A program made the position numbers and the translations under genes. Positions 28,517 to 41,528 of a DNA stretch of 64,000 nt are shown piece by piece (position 1 is the first letter of the stretch; each line of letters opens with the position of its first letter). The stretch comes from Ferrovum sp. PN-J185 (lineage in GTDB: Bacteria; Pseudomonadota; Gammaproteobacteria; Burkholderiales; Ferrovaceae): contig NZ_LQZA01000001.1 in NCBI RefSeq assembly GCF_001581925.1, positions 496,001-560,000 on the forward strand, given 5' to 3'. The notes under the pieces are model-generated. The model saw only the letters and a list, made by a program, of their open reading frames with translations, was not told the DNA's origin and searched no databases.

Positions 28517-29560
28517 TTAGTCAACCAATCCCTTAGCAGCGGCAACTTGGCCACGGTAAGAGTCAAAAATAAACTTCAATGCATCTTGCATAGAAACGGT
28601 TGGTTTCCATTCAAGATCATTACAGGTGTTGGTGATTTTTGGAACACGGTTTTGTACGTCTTGATAACCACGCCCGTAATAGGCTTCTGATGTGGTTTCA
28701 ACCAACTGAACTTGTTTGGCACTCTCGCTGTATTCTGGATAGTCCATGGCAAGTTTCAACATCATCTGTGCTAACTCTTTTACAGAGTAGTTGTTTACTG
28801 GGTTGCCCACGTTATAGATTTTACCGCTGGCAACACCATTTTTGTTTTCGATCATTTTCATTAATGCTGATACACCATCATCAATGTAGGTGAAAGCACG
28901 TTTTTGTGTACCGCCATCAACCAATTTAATGTTTTCGCCACGCACAATATGGCCAAAGAATTGGGTAATAACTCGTGAGCTACCCTCTTTAGCTGTATGA
29001 ATACTGTCGAGTCCTGCACCAATCCAATTGAAGGGTCTAAATAGGGTAAAATCAAGCCCTTCCTGAGTACCATACGCCCAGATTACACGGTCCATTAACT
29101 GTTTACTGCATGAATAAATCCAGCGTTGTTTTTCAATGGGCCCAAGAATAAGGTCTGAGTTATCAGGATCAAACTCGCCATCTTTACACATGCCATATAC
29201 TTCAGAGGTGGATGGGAAGAGAATACGTTTTTTATATTTAACACAGCTTCTAACAATCGGTAGATTGGCTTCAAAATCAAGTTCAAATACACGTAATGGT
29301 TGCTGTACATAAGTGGCTGGAGTAGCGATAGCAACCAAGGGTAGAACCACATCACATTTTTTAATATGATATTCAATCCACTCTTTATTGATTGTGATGT
29401 CACCTTCAAAGAAATGAAAACGGGGATGATCAATTAAATCACTAACACGATCACTCTGCATATCCATGCCAAACACTTCCCAATCGGTAGTGTTTAAAAT
29501 ACGTTGACTTAAATGATGACCAATAAACCCATTTACCCCAAGAATTAATATCTTTTTCAT
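28517..29560 (-). CDS. UDP-glucuronate decarboxylase (ArnA C-terminal domain as a separate protein)
   Basis: A 347-residue short-chain dehydrogenase/reductase matching the C-terminal half of ArnA, which oxidatively decarboxylates UDP-glucuronate to UDP-Ara4O. It has the NAD loop GVNGFIGHHL, STSEVYGM and the catalytic YSCSK. The start is taken at ATG 29560; a TTG at 29572 is possible. In enterobacteria this domain is fused to the formyltransferase; here they are two genes, 109 bases apart. It is last in the arn set, just before purE. Confidence 0.87.
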   Translation of the reverse strand: MKKILILGVNGFIGHHLSQRILNTTDWEVFGMDMQSDRVSDLIDHPRFHFFEGDITINKEWIEYHIKKCDVVLPLVAIATPATYVQQPLRVFELDFEANLPIVRSCVKYKKRILFPSTSEVYGMCKDGEFDPDNSDLILGPIEKQRWIYSCSKQLMDRVIWAYGTQEGLDFTLFRPFNWIGAGLDSIHTAKEGSSRVITQFFGHIVRGENIKLVDGGTQKRAFTYIDDGVSALMKMIENKNGVASGKIYNVGNPVNNYSVKELAQMMLKLAMDYPEYSESAKQVQLVETTSEAYYGRGYQDVQNRVPKITNTCNDLEWKPTVSMQDALKFIFDSYRGQVAAAKGLVD

Positions 29561-29680
29561 GACATCAACCAAAAATTAAAAAAGCTATTATACCGGTTTT
29601 AGGGAACTTTATTAAGGCGATCCAATAGCTTTTACTTTACCTTGAGCCTAAACGTTGTTTTTTGAGTAAATGAATTTACT

Positions 29681-30568
29681 TTAGCAATCGGGTCGTACCC
29701 CTTTGGGAAAGCGTTTTTTGAATTCATCACCATCAAGGGGCTGTCCATCCAGCTCTAAAGCCAAAATGTAGAGTGGTGTGTTGTCTGCTCCCATGGTTTT
29801 GGCTATAGCATCATTGGTTGGTTTTAATGAAGTACGTAGGATAGTTAATTTTTGACCATTTACGTAAGTAAATGCGCCTGGATAAGGGGGAGCCACTGCA
29901 CGCACCAGATTATGAATGGAAAAACTTGTGCTTGACCAGTTAATTTGGCCATCCTCTGCTTTGCGACCACTAAAGTAACTGCCTTCATGGAGGTGCTGTT
30001 TGTGATGTGGTGCTTTACCTTTGATTAACTTGGGTAGCACATCATCAAGAGCTTTAACAGCAGCATCAGTAACACGATCAAATACCTCTTTGGCAGTATC
30101 GTCAATATGAATAGGTACTGCTTGTTGAGCGACGATATCTCCTTGATCAGGTTTTTTAGTCATGACATGTAAGGTGGCGCCTGTTTCGCTTTCGCCATGA
30201 ATAATCGCCCAATTGATGGGTACGCGCCCACGGTATTTAGGTAATAATGAGCCGTGTAAATTGTACGCACCACGTTTTGCTAACTTTAAAATATCTTCGC
30301 TTAACATATGGCGATAGTAAAAAGAAAAAATAAAATCAGGTTTAATGTGTTTAATTTTTTTTATTATTTTGTGTTGATTGGGGTTATCTGGAGTAATAAC
30401 TTTTAATCCCTTTTTTTGACACAGTACTTTCACACTATCAAACCAAATACGTTCATTGGGATTATCTTCATGGGTGAGTACCAAGGATACATCTACATTG
30501 TGTTTTAACAGTACTTTGAGTGCTTTAACACCTATATTGTGATAGGCAAATACCACTGCTTTAACCAT
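29681..30568 (-). CDS. UDP-Ara4N formyltransferase (ArnA N-terminal domain as a separate protein)
   Basis: A 295-residue formyltransferase matching the N-terminal half of ArnA. It transfers a formyl group from N10-formyl-THF to UDP-L-Ara4N. Catalytic residues are visible: YNLHGSLLPKYRGR (Asn and His near 101-103) and PDQGDIVAQ (Asp near 139). Methionyl-tRNA formyltransferase is related, but PINWAIIHGE and the arn context favour ArnA. The 109-base gap to the next gene is AT-rich and without clear signals. Confidence 0.87.
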   Translation of the reverse strand: MVKAVVFAYHNIGVKALKVLLKHNVDVSLVLTHEDNPNERIWFDSVKVLCQKKGLKVITPDNPNQHKIIKKIKHIKPDFIFSFYYRHMLSEDILKLAKRGAYNLHGSLLPKYRGRVPINWAIIHGESETGATLHVMTKKPDQGDIVAQQAVPIHIDDTAKEVFDRVTDAAVKALDDVLPKLIKGKAPHHKQHLHEGSYFSGRKAEDGQINWSSTSFSIHNLVRAVAPPYPGAFTYVNGQKLTILRTSLKPTNDAIAKTMGADNTPLYILALELDGQPLDGDEFKKRFPKGVRPDC

Positions 30569-30602
30569 AGCTAGTCCTTTTTAATAGTTATTATTACTAT
30601 TT

Positions 30603-31547
30603 TTATTTGTTTTCATCTGATTCAAGAATGGCTTGAATCAAAAAGCGTGGACGATCTCTTACTTGTTGATAAATACGGCCAATATATTCCCCTAATAAAC
30701 CGATACCAAATAATAAAATACCAATCAATAAGAATGTGATTGCAAATAAGGTAAAGACTCCCTCAACCTCTGGGCCAATAATGAGACGGCGAATAAACAA
30801 ATAAATAACAAATAAGGCAGAGAGTACAGATAATCCCATACCCATTAATGAAAACCACTGTAAGGGTACCACCGAGAAACCGGTAATTAAATCAAAATTA
30901 AGTCGAATTAAGCTATATAAAGAATACTTGGATTCACCGGCGGCTCTCTCCTCATGAGCGACAGTCACCTCTGTCGGGTTTGAGGCAAAGGTATAAGCTA
31001 GCGCTGGAATAAAGGTGTTGATTTCGCGGCACGAGGAGATAGCGCGAATGATTTTTTTATCATAGGCGCGCATCATACACCCTTGGTCGGTCATATGAAT
31101 ACGGGTCATTTTTTCCCGTAAACGATTCATTAGACGTGAAGCAACTCGGCGCCAGGTGGTATCCTGGCGCTGGGCACGAATGGTGCCCACATAATCATGT
31201 CCCTGATCCATGGCGTTAAGGAGTTTGTGAATTTCTTCTGGGGGGTTTTGTAAGTCAGCATCAAGGGTAATAATGATGTCGCCACGTACCTGTTCAAAAC
31301 CTGCCATGATGGCCATATGTTGTCCGTAATTGCCGTTGAGCAATACCACACGAGTCACATCAGGCCTTAATTCAAATTGCTCACGTAAAAGCGCAGGGGA
31401 TCGATCACGGCTTCCATCATTAATGAAAACCACTTCATAGGAGCGATTGAGTTTGTCTAAGGCAGGATAAAGTCGATCGAAGAGAGCTTGTAGGCCTTCT
31501 TCTTCGTTATAAACCGGTATTACTACTGATAATTTAACGGCGGTCAT
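30603..31547 (-). CDS. arnC: Undecaprenyl-phosphate Ara4FN transferase
   Basis: A 314-residue GT2 glycosyltransferase with the nucleotide-sugar domain first (VVIPVYNEEEG, residues 8-18; DADLQNPPEE, near 95) and two C-terminal membrane helices (about 235-295). It moves 4-deoxy-4-formamido-arabinose from UDP to undecaprenyl phosphate on the inner face of the inner membrane. It lies between arnB and the formyltransferase gene. DPM1-like glucosyltransferases look similar, but context supports ArnC. Confidence 0.87.
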   Translation of the reverse strand: MTAVKLSVVIPVYNEEEGLQALFDRLYPALDKLNRSYEVVFINDGSRDRSPALLREQFELRPDVTRVVLLNGNYGQHMAIMAGFEQVRGDIIITLDADLQNPPEEIHKLLNAMDQGHDYVGTIRAQRQDTTWRRVASRLMNRLREKMTRIHMTDQGCMMRAYDKKIIRAISSCREINTFIPALAYTFASNPTEVTVAHEERAAGESKYSLYSLIRLNFDLITGFSVVPLQWFSLMGMGLSVLSALFVIYLFIRRLIIGPEVEGVFTLFAITFLLIGILLFGIGLLGEYIGRIYQQVRDRPRFLIQAILESDENK

Positions 31548-31551
31548 ATTG

Positions 31552-32688
31552 TTATCGTTTATGGTGATTAATCAGTTCTAATAATGTATCACAGACGTAG
31601 TCGACTTCTTCAATATGAAGAGTAGGAAAGAGTGGTAAGGTGAGTGTGCTGTGACTAATTTTTTCTGCATGAGGAAAATCCCCTTCACGGTAACCCAGCT
31701 GACGATACAGGCTAGTCAAATGAATGGCTTCATAGGAGATACCCGTGCCAATTCCTTGTTGATGAAGGAGATCCATTAAAGCTTTTCGTGTAACCGTGAT
31801 TTGCTCTAAAGGTAACAAAGGAGCAAAGAAATTCCAGCTATGTCCTCTGTCACCTCTAACAGGAAGCGTTAGAGGTGAACCACTTAACCGATCAAAATAA
31901 CGTTCAACTAAAAGATGGCGTTTAGCAATGAATTCATCTAAGCGTTGTAACTGCAAAAGACCTAAGCGTGCATTAACATCTGGCAGATTATATTTTCCTC
32001 CTAACACAGTAATATCACGAGTACCATCAGGAAGACGTGAAATACCATGAAAACGATAGGCTTCACTAAGTTTGGCTTCAGCCTCAGAAGCAAATATAAG
32101 TGCTCCGCCTTCAATGGTCGTAATATTTTTATTAGGATGAAAACTAAAGCTGACGATATCACCAAAACTGCCAATTAATTTATCTTGCCATTTACTACCA
32201 ATAGCTAGAGCTGCATCTTCAATAACACGTAATCCTGTCTCACGAGCAAGAGCATACAACTTATCCATGTCTAAGGGATAACCGGCAAAGTGAGTAGGCA
32301 TCAAAACCTTGGTTTTAGGAGTAATAGCAGATCGTGCCAAGGTTAAATCCATATTACGCGTAACAGGATCAACATCCACAAATACAGGTGTTGCACCAGT
32401 ATGTCTAATAGCGTTAGCGCACGAGAAAAAAGTTTGCGCAGGCATGATAACTTCATCACCTGGCCCAACTCCAATGGTTAAAAGTGCCACTTCAAGAGCA
32501 GCCGTCGCTGAGGTAAATACTCGAGCGGGTCGATCGCCATGCATAACAGACAAGGCTTTTTCAAACGCTTGAACTTGGGGGCCTGAGGTAATCCATAGTG
32601 AGCGCAAGGTATCAGACACTGCTGATACCATGGTTTCATCAATGGTTGGACGAGCAAACGGAATAAAAGGGCGATTAGCTACGGGCAA
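31552..32688 (-). CDS. arnB: UDP-Ara4O aminotransferase
   Basis: A 378-residue PLP-dependent DegT/DnrJ/EryC1 aminotransferase. The PLP lysine is in SFHPNKNITTIEGG (near 186-192); the aspartate phrase IEDAALAIGSKW is near 155; FARPTIDETM opens the enzyme. It makes UDP-L-Ara4N from UDP-Ara4O and glutamate. The best start is TTG 32688, with GGGAG about nine bases upstream, overlapping the preceding arnE/F-like gene by 14 bases. Confidence 0.88.
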   Translation of the reverse strand: MPVANRPFIPFARPTIDETMVSAVSDTLRSLWITSGPQVQAFEKALSVMHGDRPARVFTSATAALEVALLTIGVGPGDEVIMPAQTFFSCANAIRHTGATPVFVDVDPVTRNMDLTLARSAITPKTKVLMPTHFAGYPLDMDKLYALARETGLRVIEDAALAIGSKWQDKLIGSFGDIVSFSFHPNKNITTIEGGALIFASEAEAKLSEAYRFHGISRLPDGTRDITVLGGKYNLPDVNARLGLLQLQRLDEFIAKRHLLVERYFDRLSGSPLTLPVRGDRGHSWNFFAPLLPLEQITVTRKALMDLLHQQGIGTGISYEAIHLTSLYRQLGYREGDFPHAEKISHSTLTLPLFPTLHIEEVDYVCDTLLELINHHKR

Positions 32689-33042
32689 TTAACAATACTC
32701 CCAAGATAATAATAAAAATTCCAGCCACACGAGTAAAAGGCATACTCTCTCCTAGCCACAGGGCTGCAATTAAGGCATTCACGATATAACCAATGGAGAG
32801 CATCGGATAGGCAATCGAGACAGGTACACGAGAGAGCGCAAGAATCCACACCACCACACTCACCACGTAACAGGATAATCCTCCTAAGATATGGATCTCT
32901 GTGGCTAAGCGCCAACCTATGGGCCAAATATTATTTAAGTTAAATTCAAAGTGGCCAATAGCGTTGGTACCAGCTTTAAGCAACAATTGTGCTGTGGCGT
33001 TCAGTAGTACGCCGGTTAAAATTAATAAAAAAGAAATGGTGT

Positions 33043-33046
<4 letters not shown>
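32675..33046 (-). CDS. ArnE/ArnF-like flippase subunit (EamA/SMR fold)
   Basis: A 123-residue membrane protein with four helices. AQLLLKAGTNAIG near residue 20, and SIAYPMLSIGYIVNALIAALW near 78, are typical of ArnE/ArnF and related EamA halves. In enterobacteria ArnE and ArnF form a heterodimer that flips undecaprenyl-phosphate-Ara4N; here only one subunit gene exists, which suggests a homodimer. It overlaps arnT by four bases and arnB by 14. Confidence 0.8.
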
Positions 33047-38061
<5,015 letters not shown>

Positions 38062-38065
<4 letters not shown>

Positions 38066-38682
38066 TTAAAAAAAATACAGTATTGATAGGGTTAATGGCG
38101 TGTTGTTTGTCGTTAAATGTTTGGGCAAGTGGTCTCTCTCGATTAAATGATTTCATTACCAATACTAAACAAGGTAGCGCATCGTTTACCCAAACTAGTC
38201 TGAACGAAAAGGGTCAGCCCATTGGTAAAACCTCTACAGGAGTATTTGAGTTTTCTCGGCCAGGTTTATTTCGTTGGAATTATATTAAACCCTATCAACA
38301 AAGTATTATTGGTGATGGTAAGAATTTGTGGATTTGGGATCCTGATTTAGAACAGGTAACACGTAAACCATTGGGTAGCAGTTTAGGATCCACACCAGCA
38401 GCACTTCTTGCAGGTGACAATGCGTTAGAAAAAGGATTTAATTTGACTGAGGCTCCTGAAAATAACGGATTGCAGTGGGTAAATGCCACTCCTAAAACTC
38501 AAGAGGCGGGCTTTCAGTCTATTAGAATGGGTTTTGATGAAAACTCATTGGCGGTGATGGAGTTGGTCGACAGTTTTAAGCATACTGTGATTATTCATTT
38601 TGGCGCGCTTAATAAAACACCACATTTTCAAACGGAGCATTTTCGTTTTACTCCTCCGCCGGGAGCAGACATCATCCAATAA
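38062..38682 (+). CDS. lolA: Outer-membrane lipoprotein chaperone LolA
   Basis: A 206-residue periplasmic protein with a signal peptide ending near VWA (residue 22). The mature part has [54 protein letters not shown] (spread over about 55-95) and ends in an aromatic/proline stretch, as in LolA. It carries lipoproteins from LolCDE to LolB. It is coupled to ftsK by a four-base overlap, a common ftsK-lolA arrangement. Confidence 0.92.
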
Positions 38683-38790
38683 TTTTTTATTAAATTCTAT
38701 TTGTTAATACAACTAGTTAACTAATTTGATAAGCAAAAAAATTCGTTTGGTGATTGATTTTTATTCTGTGACAGTTGATAATAGCAAATT

Positions 38791-38867
38791 CGGGGTGTAG
38801 CGTAGCCTGGTAGCGCGCCTGGTTTGGGACCAGGATGTCGGGAGTTCGAATCTCTCCACCCCGACCA
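38791..38867 (+). tRNA. tRNA-Pro (TGG)
   Basis: A 77-base cloverleaf with encoded CCA. The acceptor stem CGGGGTG pairs with CACCCCG, anticodon stem CCTGG/CCAGG holds loop TTTGGGA (anticodon TGG), and the T-loop is GTTCGAATC. First of three tandem tRNA genes. Confidence 0.97.
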
Positions 38868-38891
38868 ATCTCATTTTAGTTAGCCTGATGG

Positions 38892-38968
38892 GTGCCCGTA
38901 GCTCAATCGGATAGAGCACCAGCCTTCTAAGCTGGGGGTTACAGGTTCGATTCCTGTCGGGCACGCCA
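38892..38968 (+). tRNA. tRNA-Arg (TCT)
   Basis: A 77-base cloverleaf with encoded CCA. Acceptor stem GTGCCCG/CGGGCAC, anticodon stem CCAGC/GCTGG with loop CTTCTAA (anticodon TCT), T-arm ACAGGTTCGATTCCTGT. Confidence 0.97.
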
Positions 38969-38978
38969 ATGTTTCTCT

Positions 38979-39055
38979 GGTGGCTGTAGCTCAGTTGGTA
39001 GAGTCCCGGATTGTGATTCCGGTTGTCGTGGGTTCGAGTCCCATCAGCCACCCCA
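38979..39055 (+). tRNA. tRNA-His (GTG)
   Basis: A cloverleaf with the extra G at position -1 (38979) opposite C73, specific to tRNA-His. Acceptor stem GTGGCTG/CAGCCAC, anticodon stem CCGGA/TCCGG with loop TTGTGAT (anticodon GTG), and encoded CCA. IS sequences begin 25 bases downstream, a common insertion neighbourhood. Confidence 0.96.
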
Positions 39056-39079
39056 GTTTTAGGTTATGTCGGCTCTTTC

Positions 39080-39157
39080 GGCTCTTTCCCATTTAAGGGG
39101 GCAGTTTTAATCATCCACAGAGCACCTTAACACGCACTCTGTAATTCTCAAAGTTTT
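39080..39157 (-). mobile_element. Right-end fragment of an older ISL3-like copy (copy A)
   Basis: These 78 bases equal the right end of the neighbouring complete element (39158-39235) in 77 positions, including the terminal inverted repeat GGCTCTTTCCC. The copy is interrupted at 39157 by the complete element and resumes at 40456. It is therefore the outer part of a nested insertion. Confidence 0.85.
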
Positions 39158-40447
39158 GGCTCTTTCCCATTTAAGGGGGCAGTTTTAATCATCCACAGAG
39201 CACCTTAACACGCACTCTGTAATTCTCAAAGTTTCTAAATCCATAAGCTCTTCTCTGAATCAGTTTCATCTTACGGTGAAACCCTTCTGTAATACCGTTA
39301 GATTTACTAAAACGCCACATTCTCGCAATCTCTTCTTTCCATGAACTGAGTGTTTTACCTAAGGCAGATAATGGTTTAAAAGCACTTTGTTTTAACTCAG
39401 TTAGCATATTTAGGAATACAGGAATCACTTCACGACACGCCTGTTGCGTTAAAGCCCTTTTCATTAACAACGTATGAAGTTGTTGTTGGAATTGATAAAT
39501 AGCTGCAATAGCTGGATGTTGAGCTAAGAACAGATCTCTTTTAGCCCTTTTTATCTTGACTTAGGTTGTCCGGCCTTGTTCTCAATAACGCCAAGATCCC
39601 TCTATTGCTTTTTATCTCACTACAGAGTTCTCTGTACGTCATCATGCACTGATGTTGAATTAAACGAATCACATGAAACCTGTCGCTAACAATTAATGCA
39701 TTAGGGAAGTACTTTTTAACAATAGAGCGATAGGTACTACTTAAATCCATACAGATGACCTTAACTTGCTCCTTGCCGGGTAACTGATGCAAATAGCCCT
39801 TTAAGTCCCCCTCACTACGGCCACGAACCACATCAAAGATCCTATGCTTTCGTAGATCACAAAGCGTGGTAGCAAACCCCTCTTTCTTACTAAAGAAGTG
39901 TTCATCAATACCAAGCACTAATGGACAGACCTTAGTTAAGAGCTCTCCATGCTGTTGTTGGTAGTGACGTTGATACCAACGTTCTATGGTAGCTTTGCCT
40001 TTATTGTAGCGTTCAGCCAAGTCTTTTTGAGATACACCACGACTATGGTCATGAAATACTGCTGCCTGAGCTCGCCAGGTAGCACGTTGATATTTATTAA
40101 TACCTGGGAATTGTTGGTTACCATAACGACAACAGGTATGGCAGTACAACTTATAGGCTTTAAACCTTAATATACTGCGCCTATGGCCTATTAGTTCATG
40201 ATGAACTGTTCGTATATAGGATGCCTTTTTACGTACCTGTTTACTGTGGCAGTGGCTACAGCGGGCTAAGCGGTTATATTTCACATCTAATAATAAAGGT
40301 TGATAACCACTTACTTTTACTATGGAAAAACCAGGTAAATTTAGGATAAGATTGTTCTTGGGCACTTTAATCTCCTTTTTGATCGCAAAATCAAGGATTT
40401 AGTTTAGACTAATTCGATTAAGGTGCCCCCTCTTTTGGTGTGGAGCC
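39158..40447 (-). mobile_element. Complete ISL3-like insertion sequence (1290 bp, copy B)
   Basis: The element is bounded by imperfect 24-base inverted repeats at 39158-39181 and 40424-40447; their shared core is GGCTC...AGGGGGCA. Both sides carry the 8-base target duplication AAAGTTTT (39150-39157 and 40448-40455), the size made by ISL3 elements. It holds one transposase gene on the minus strand, now frameshifted. The target was another copy of the same element. Confidence 0.9.
39189..40365 (-). pseudogene. ISL3-family transposase, frameshifted
   Basis: The first part (40365-39541, 274 residues) has the N-terminal zinc-finger cysteines (ARCSHCHSKQV and YCHTCC), a helix-turn-helix (SQKDLAERYNKGKATIERWY) and the DDE-type catalytic beginning (LGIDEHFF; ICMDLSSTYRS). 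It stops at TAA after QDKKG. The sequence continues in the +1 frame (RDLFLAQHPAIAAIYQFQ) through GITEGFHRKMKLIQRRAYGFRNFENY, containing the last acidic residue, to 39189. Removing one A from the AAAAA run near 39552-39556 restores one reading frame. It is inactive unless this is a sequencing error. Confidence 0.85.
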
Positions 40448-40455
40448 AAAGTTTT

Positions 40456-40550
40456 TAAATCCATAAGCTCTTTTCTGAATCAGTTTCATCTTACGGTGAA
40501 ACCCTTCCTTTGTGTCGTTATATTTATAAAAAGTCAAATTCTCTTACGCG
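40456..40550 (-). mobile_element. Continuation of the relict ISL3-like copy A
   Basis: From the right-hand target duplication the sequence continues as internal transposase-end sequence of the same element: TAAATCCATAAGCTC is followed by matches to 39236-39330. Similarity is high for about 50 bases, then decays by substitutions and small gaps until about 40550. From there to about 40700 I see no recognisable feature; a 62-codon minus-strand frame at 40544-40732 has no support. Confidence 0.7.
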
Positions 40551-40699
40551 TCAATTACCTTGTTATGTTCGGCGATAATCAGCTTATCTGTTTGATCTGA
40601 TACATTTCTTCGACAAGTCACAGCTCCTTCTAGTGCGGCAAGGCGATCGTTACAGGCTTGATTGAAATTAACAAATTTGTTACTGTTTTCGTAATGTAA

Positions 40700-41026
40700 T
40701 ACGTAATCCGCTATTACAGCAAAACCGTCCAAGATGAGATCTTAAACTTGCCCGACACGTTGGCTGCGCGATATGTGGTGTTAACTCGGCGCATGATGGC
40801 GCTGGGTCCCAATCTGGGTGAGCCGCATACCAAGGCCATGAATTACGGTTTGTTTGAACTTCGGCTCATAGGTGCGGAAGGAATTGCGCGCGTGTTTTAC
40901 TGCACCTAAGTGGGACGGCGGATCGTGATGTTGCACAGTTTTGTGAAGAAGACCAACCGCACTCCCGTGCGCGAGTTAGATACGGCGATGAGCCGCTTGA
41001 AAGAGGTTAAGCATGAAAACTCATGA
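40700..41026 (+). pseudogene. RelE/HigB-type toxin (phage Gp49-like), broken
   Basis: In frame from about 40700 the sequence reads VIRYYSKTVQDEILNLPDT, then GEPHTKAMNYGLFELRL and GIARVFYC, a clear RelE/ParE-superfamily (Gp49-like, HigB) toxin that would cut mRNA on ribosomes. An in-frame TAA at 40907-40909 interrupts it; beyond it VGRRIVMLHSFVKKTKRTP continues to a stop at 41024-41026. No proper start codon is evident at the 5' end. The 3' end overlaps the antitoxin gene by 14 bases. Base composition is clearly more GC-rich than its surroundings, a sign of transfer. Confidence 0.82.
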
Positions 41027-41300
41027 TGAAGTGATCAATACCCTGATGAAGCGCTCCGGCGTCAAGGCCGAGGTTGAGCGCATCGAGCGTGAAGAAGGTG
41101 AGCTACTCGATGCCTTACTCAAGGCTAGGCAGGATGCGGGACTGACGCAGGCTGAACTTGCTGCGCGTATGGGCAGGCAAGCGCCGGCGGTTGCCCGTCT
41201 TGAAAAATCGCTGGCAACAGGTAAGCATTCACCATCGGTCGCCACGCTGCGCCGCTACGTACAAGCGTGTGGCAAAAATCTGCGGCTGCAGGTCTGCTAA
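41013..41300 (+). CDS. HigA-like XRE-family antitoxin
   Basis: A 95-residue DNA-binding protein with a helix-turn-helix (ARQDAGLTQAELAARMGRQ and VARLEK, about 38-68) of the Cro/CI type, as in HigA antitoxins paired with Gp49-like toxins. Normally it neutralises the toxin and represses the operon. Here the toxin is broken, so the antitoxin may be an orphan. Like the toxin, it is GC-rich for this window and is flanked by IS relics on both sides. Confidence 0.82.
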   Translation: MKTHDEVINTLMKRSGVKAEVERIEREEGELLDALLKARQDAGLTQAELAARMGRQAPAVARLEKSLATGKHSPSVATLRRYVQACGKNLRLQVC

Positions 41301-41314
41301 TAAGTAGGAAATAG

Positions 41315-41387
41315 GGCTTTTTCCGTTTAGGAGAGCAGTTTTAATCATCATCAGAGAGCCTTTACAAGAACGCTCAGTAATTCTCAT
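41315..41387 (-). mobile_element. Degenerate right end of a third ISL3-like copy
   Basis: GGCTTTTTCCGTTTAGGAG, then GCAGTTTTAATCATC, and the following 40 bases resemble the right end of the complete element (39158-39230), with about one base in five changed. It shows an older insertion beyond the toxin-antitoxin relic. The rest of the 41301-41528 gap shows nothing I can name. Confidence 0.7.
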
Positions 41388-41528
41388 TGCGGACTTAAGA
41401 ATTCGTCTATATATCTAAACATGAAACGCTTTTTTAGCTTATGGTTGGGTATGAAATTCTCAAAACTGGCATAATTTGTATAAATACCTATCTTGAATTT
41501 TTCCGAATCACAACTATGATGAGGAAAT

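Noticed and set aside
39541-39560. Programmed ribosomal frameshift in the transposase
   Set aside because: The shift is +1 and lacks a standard slippery heptamer; ISL3 transposases are usually one frame. A mutation or read error is simpler.
40544-40732. 62-codon minus-strand open frame
   Set aside because: It overlaps the toxin relic on the other strand, has no ribosome site and no recognisable domain.
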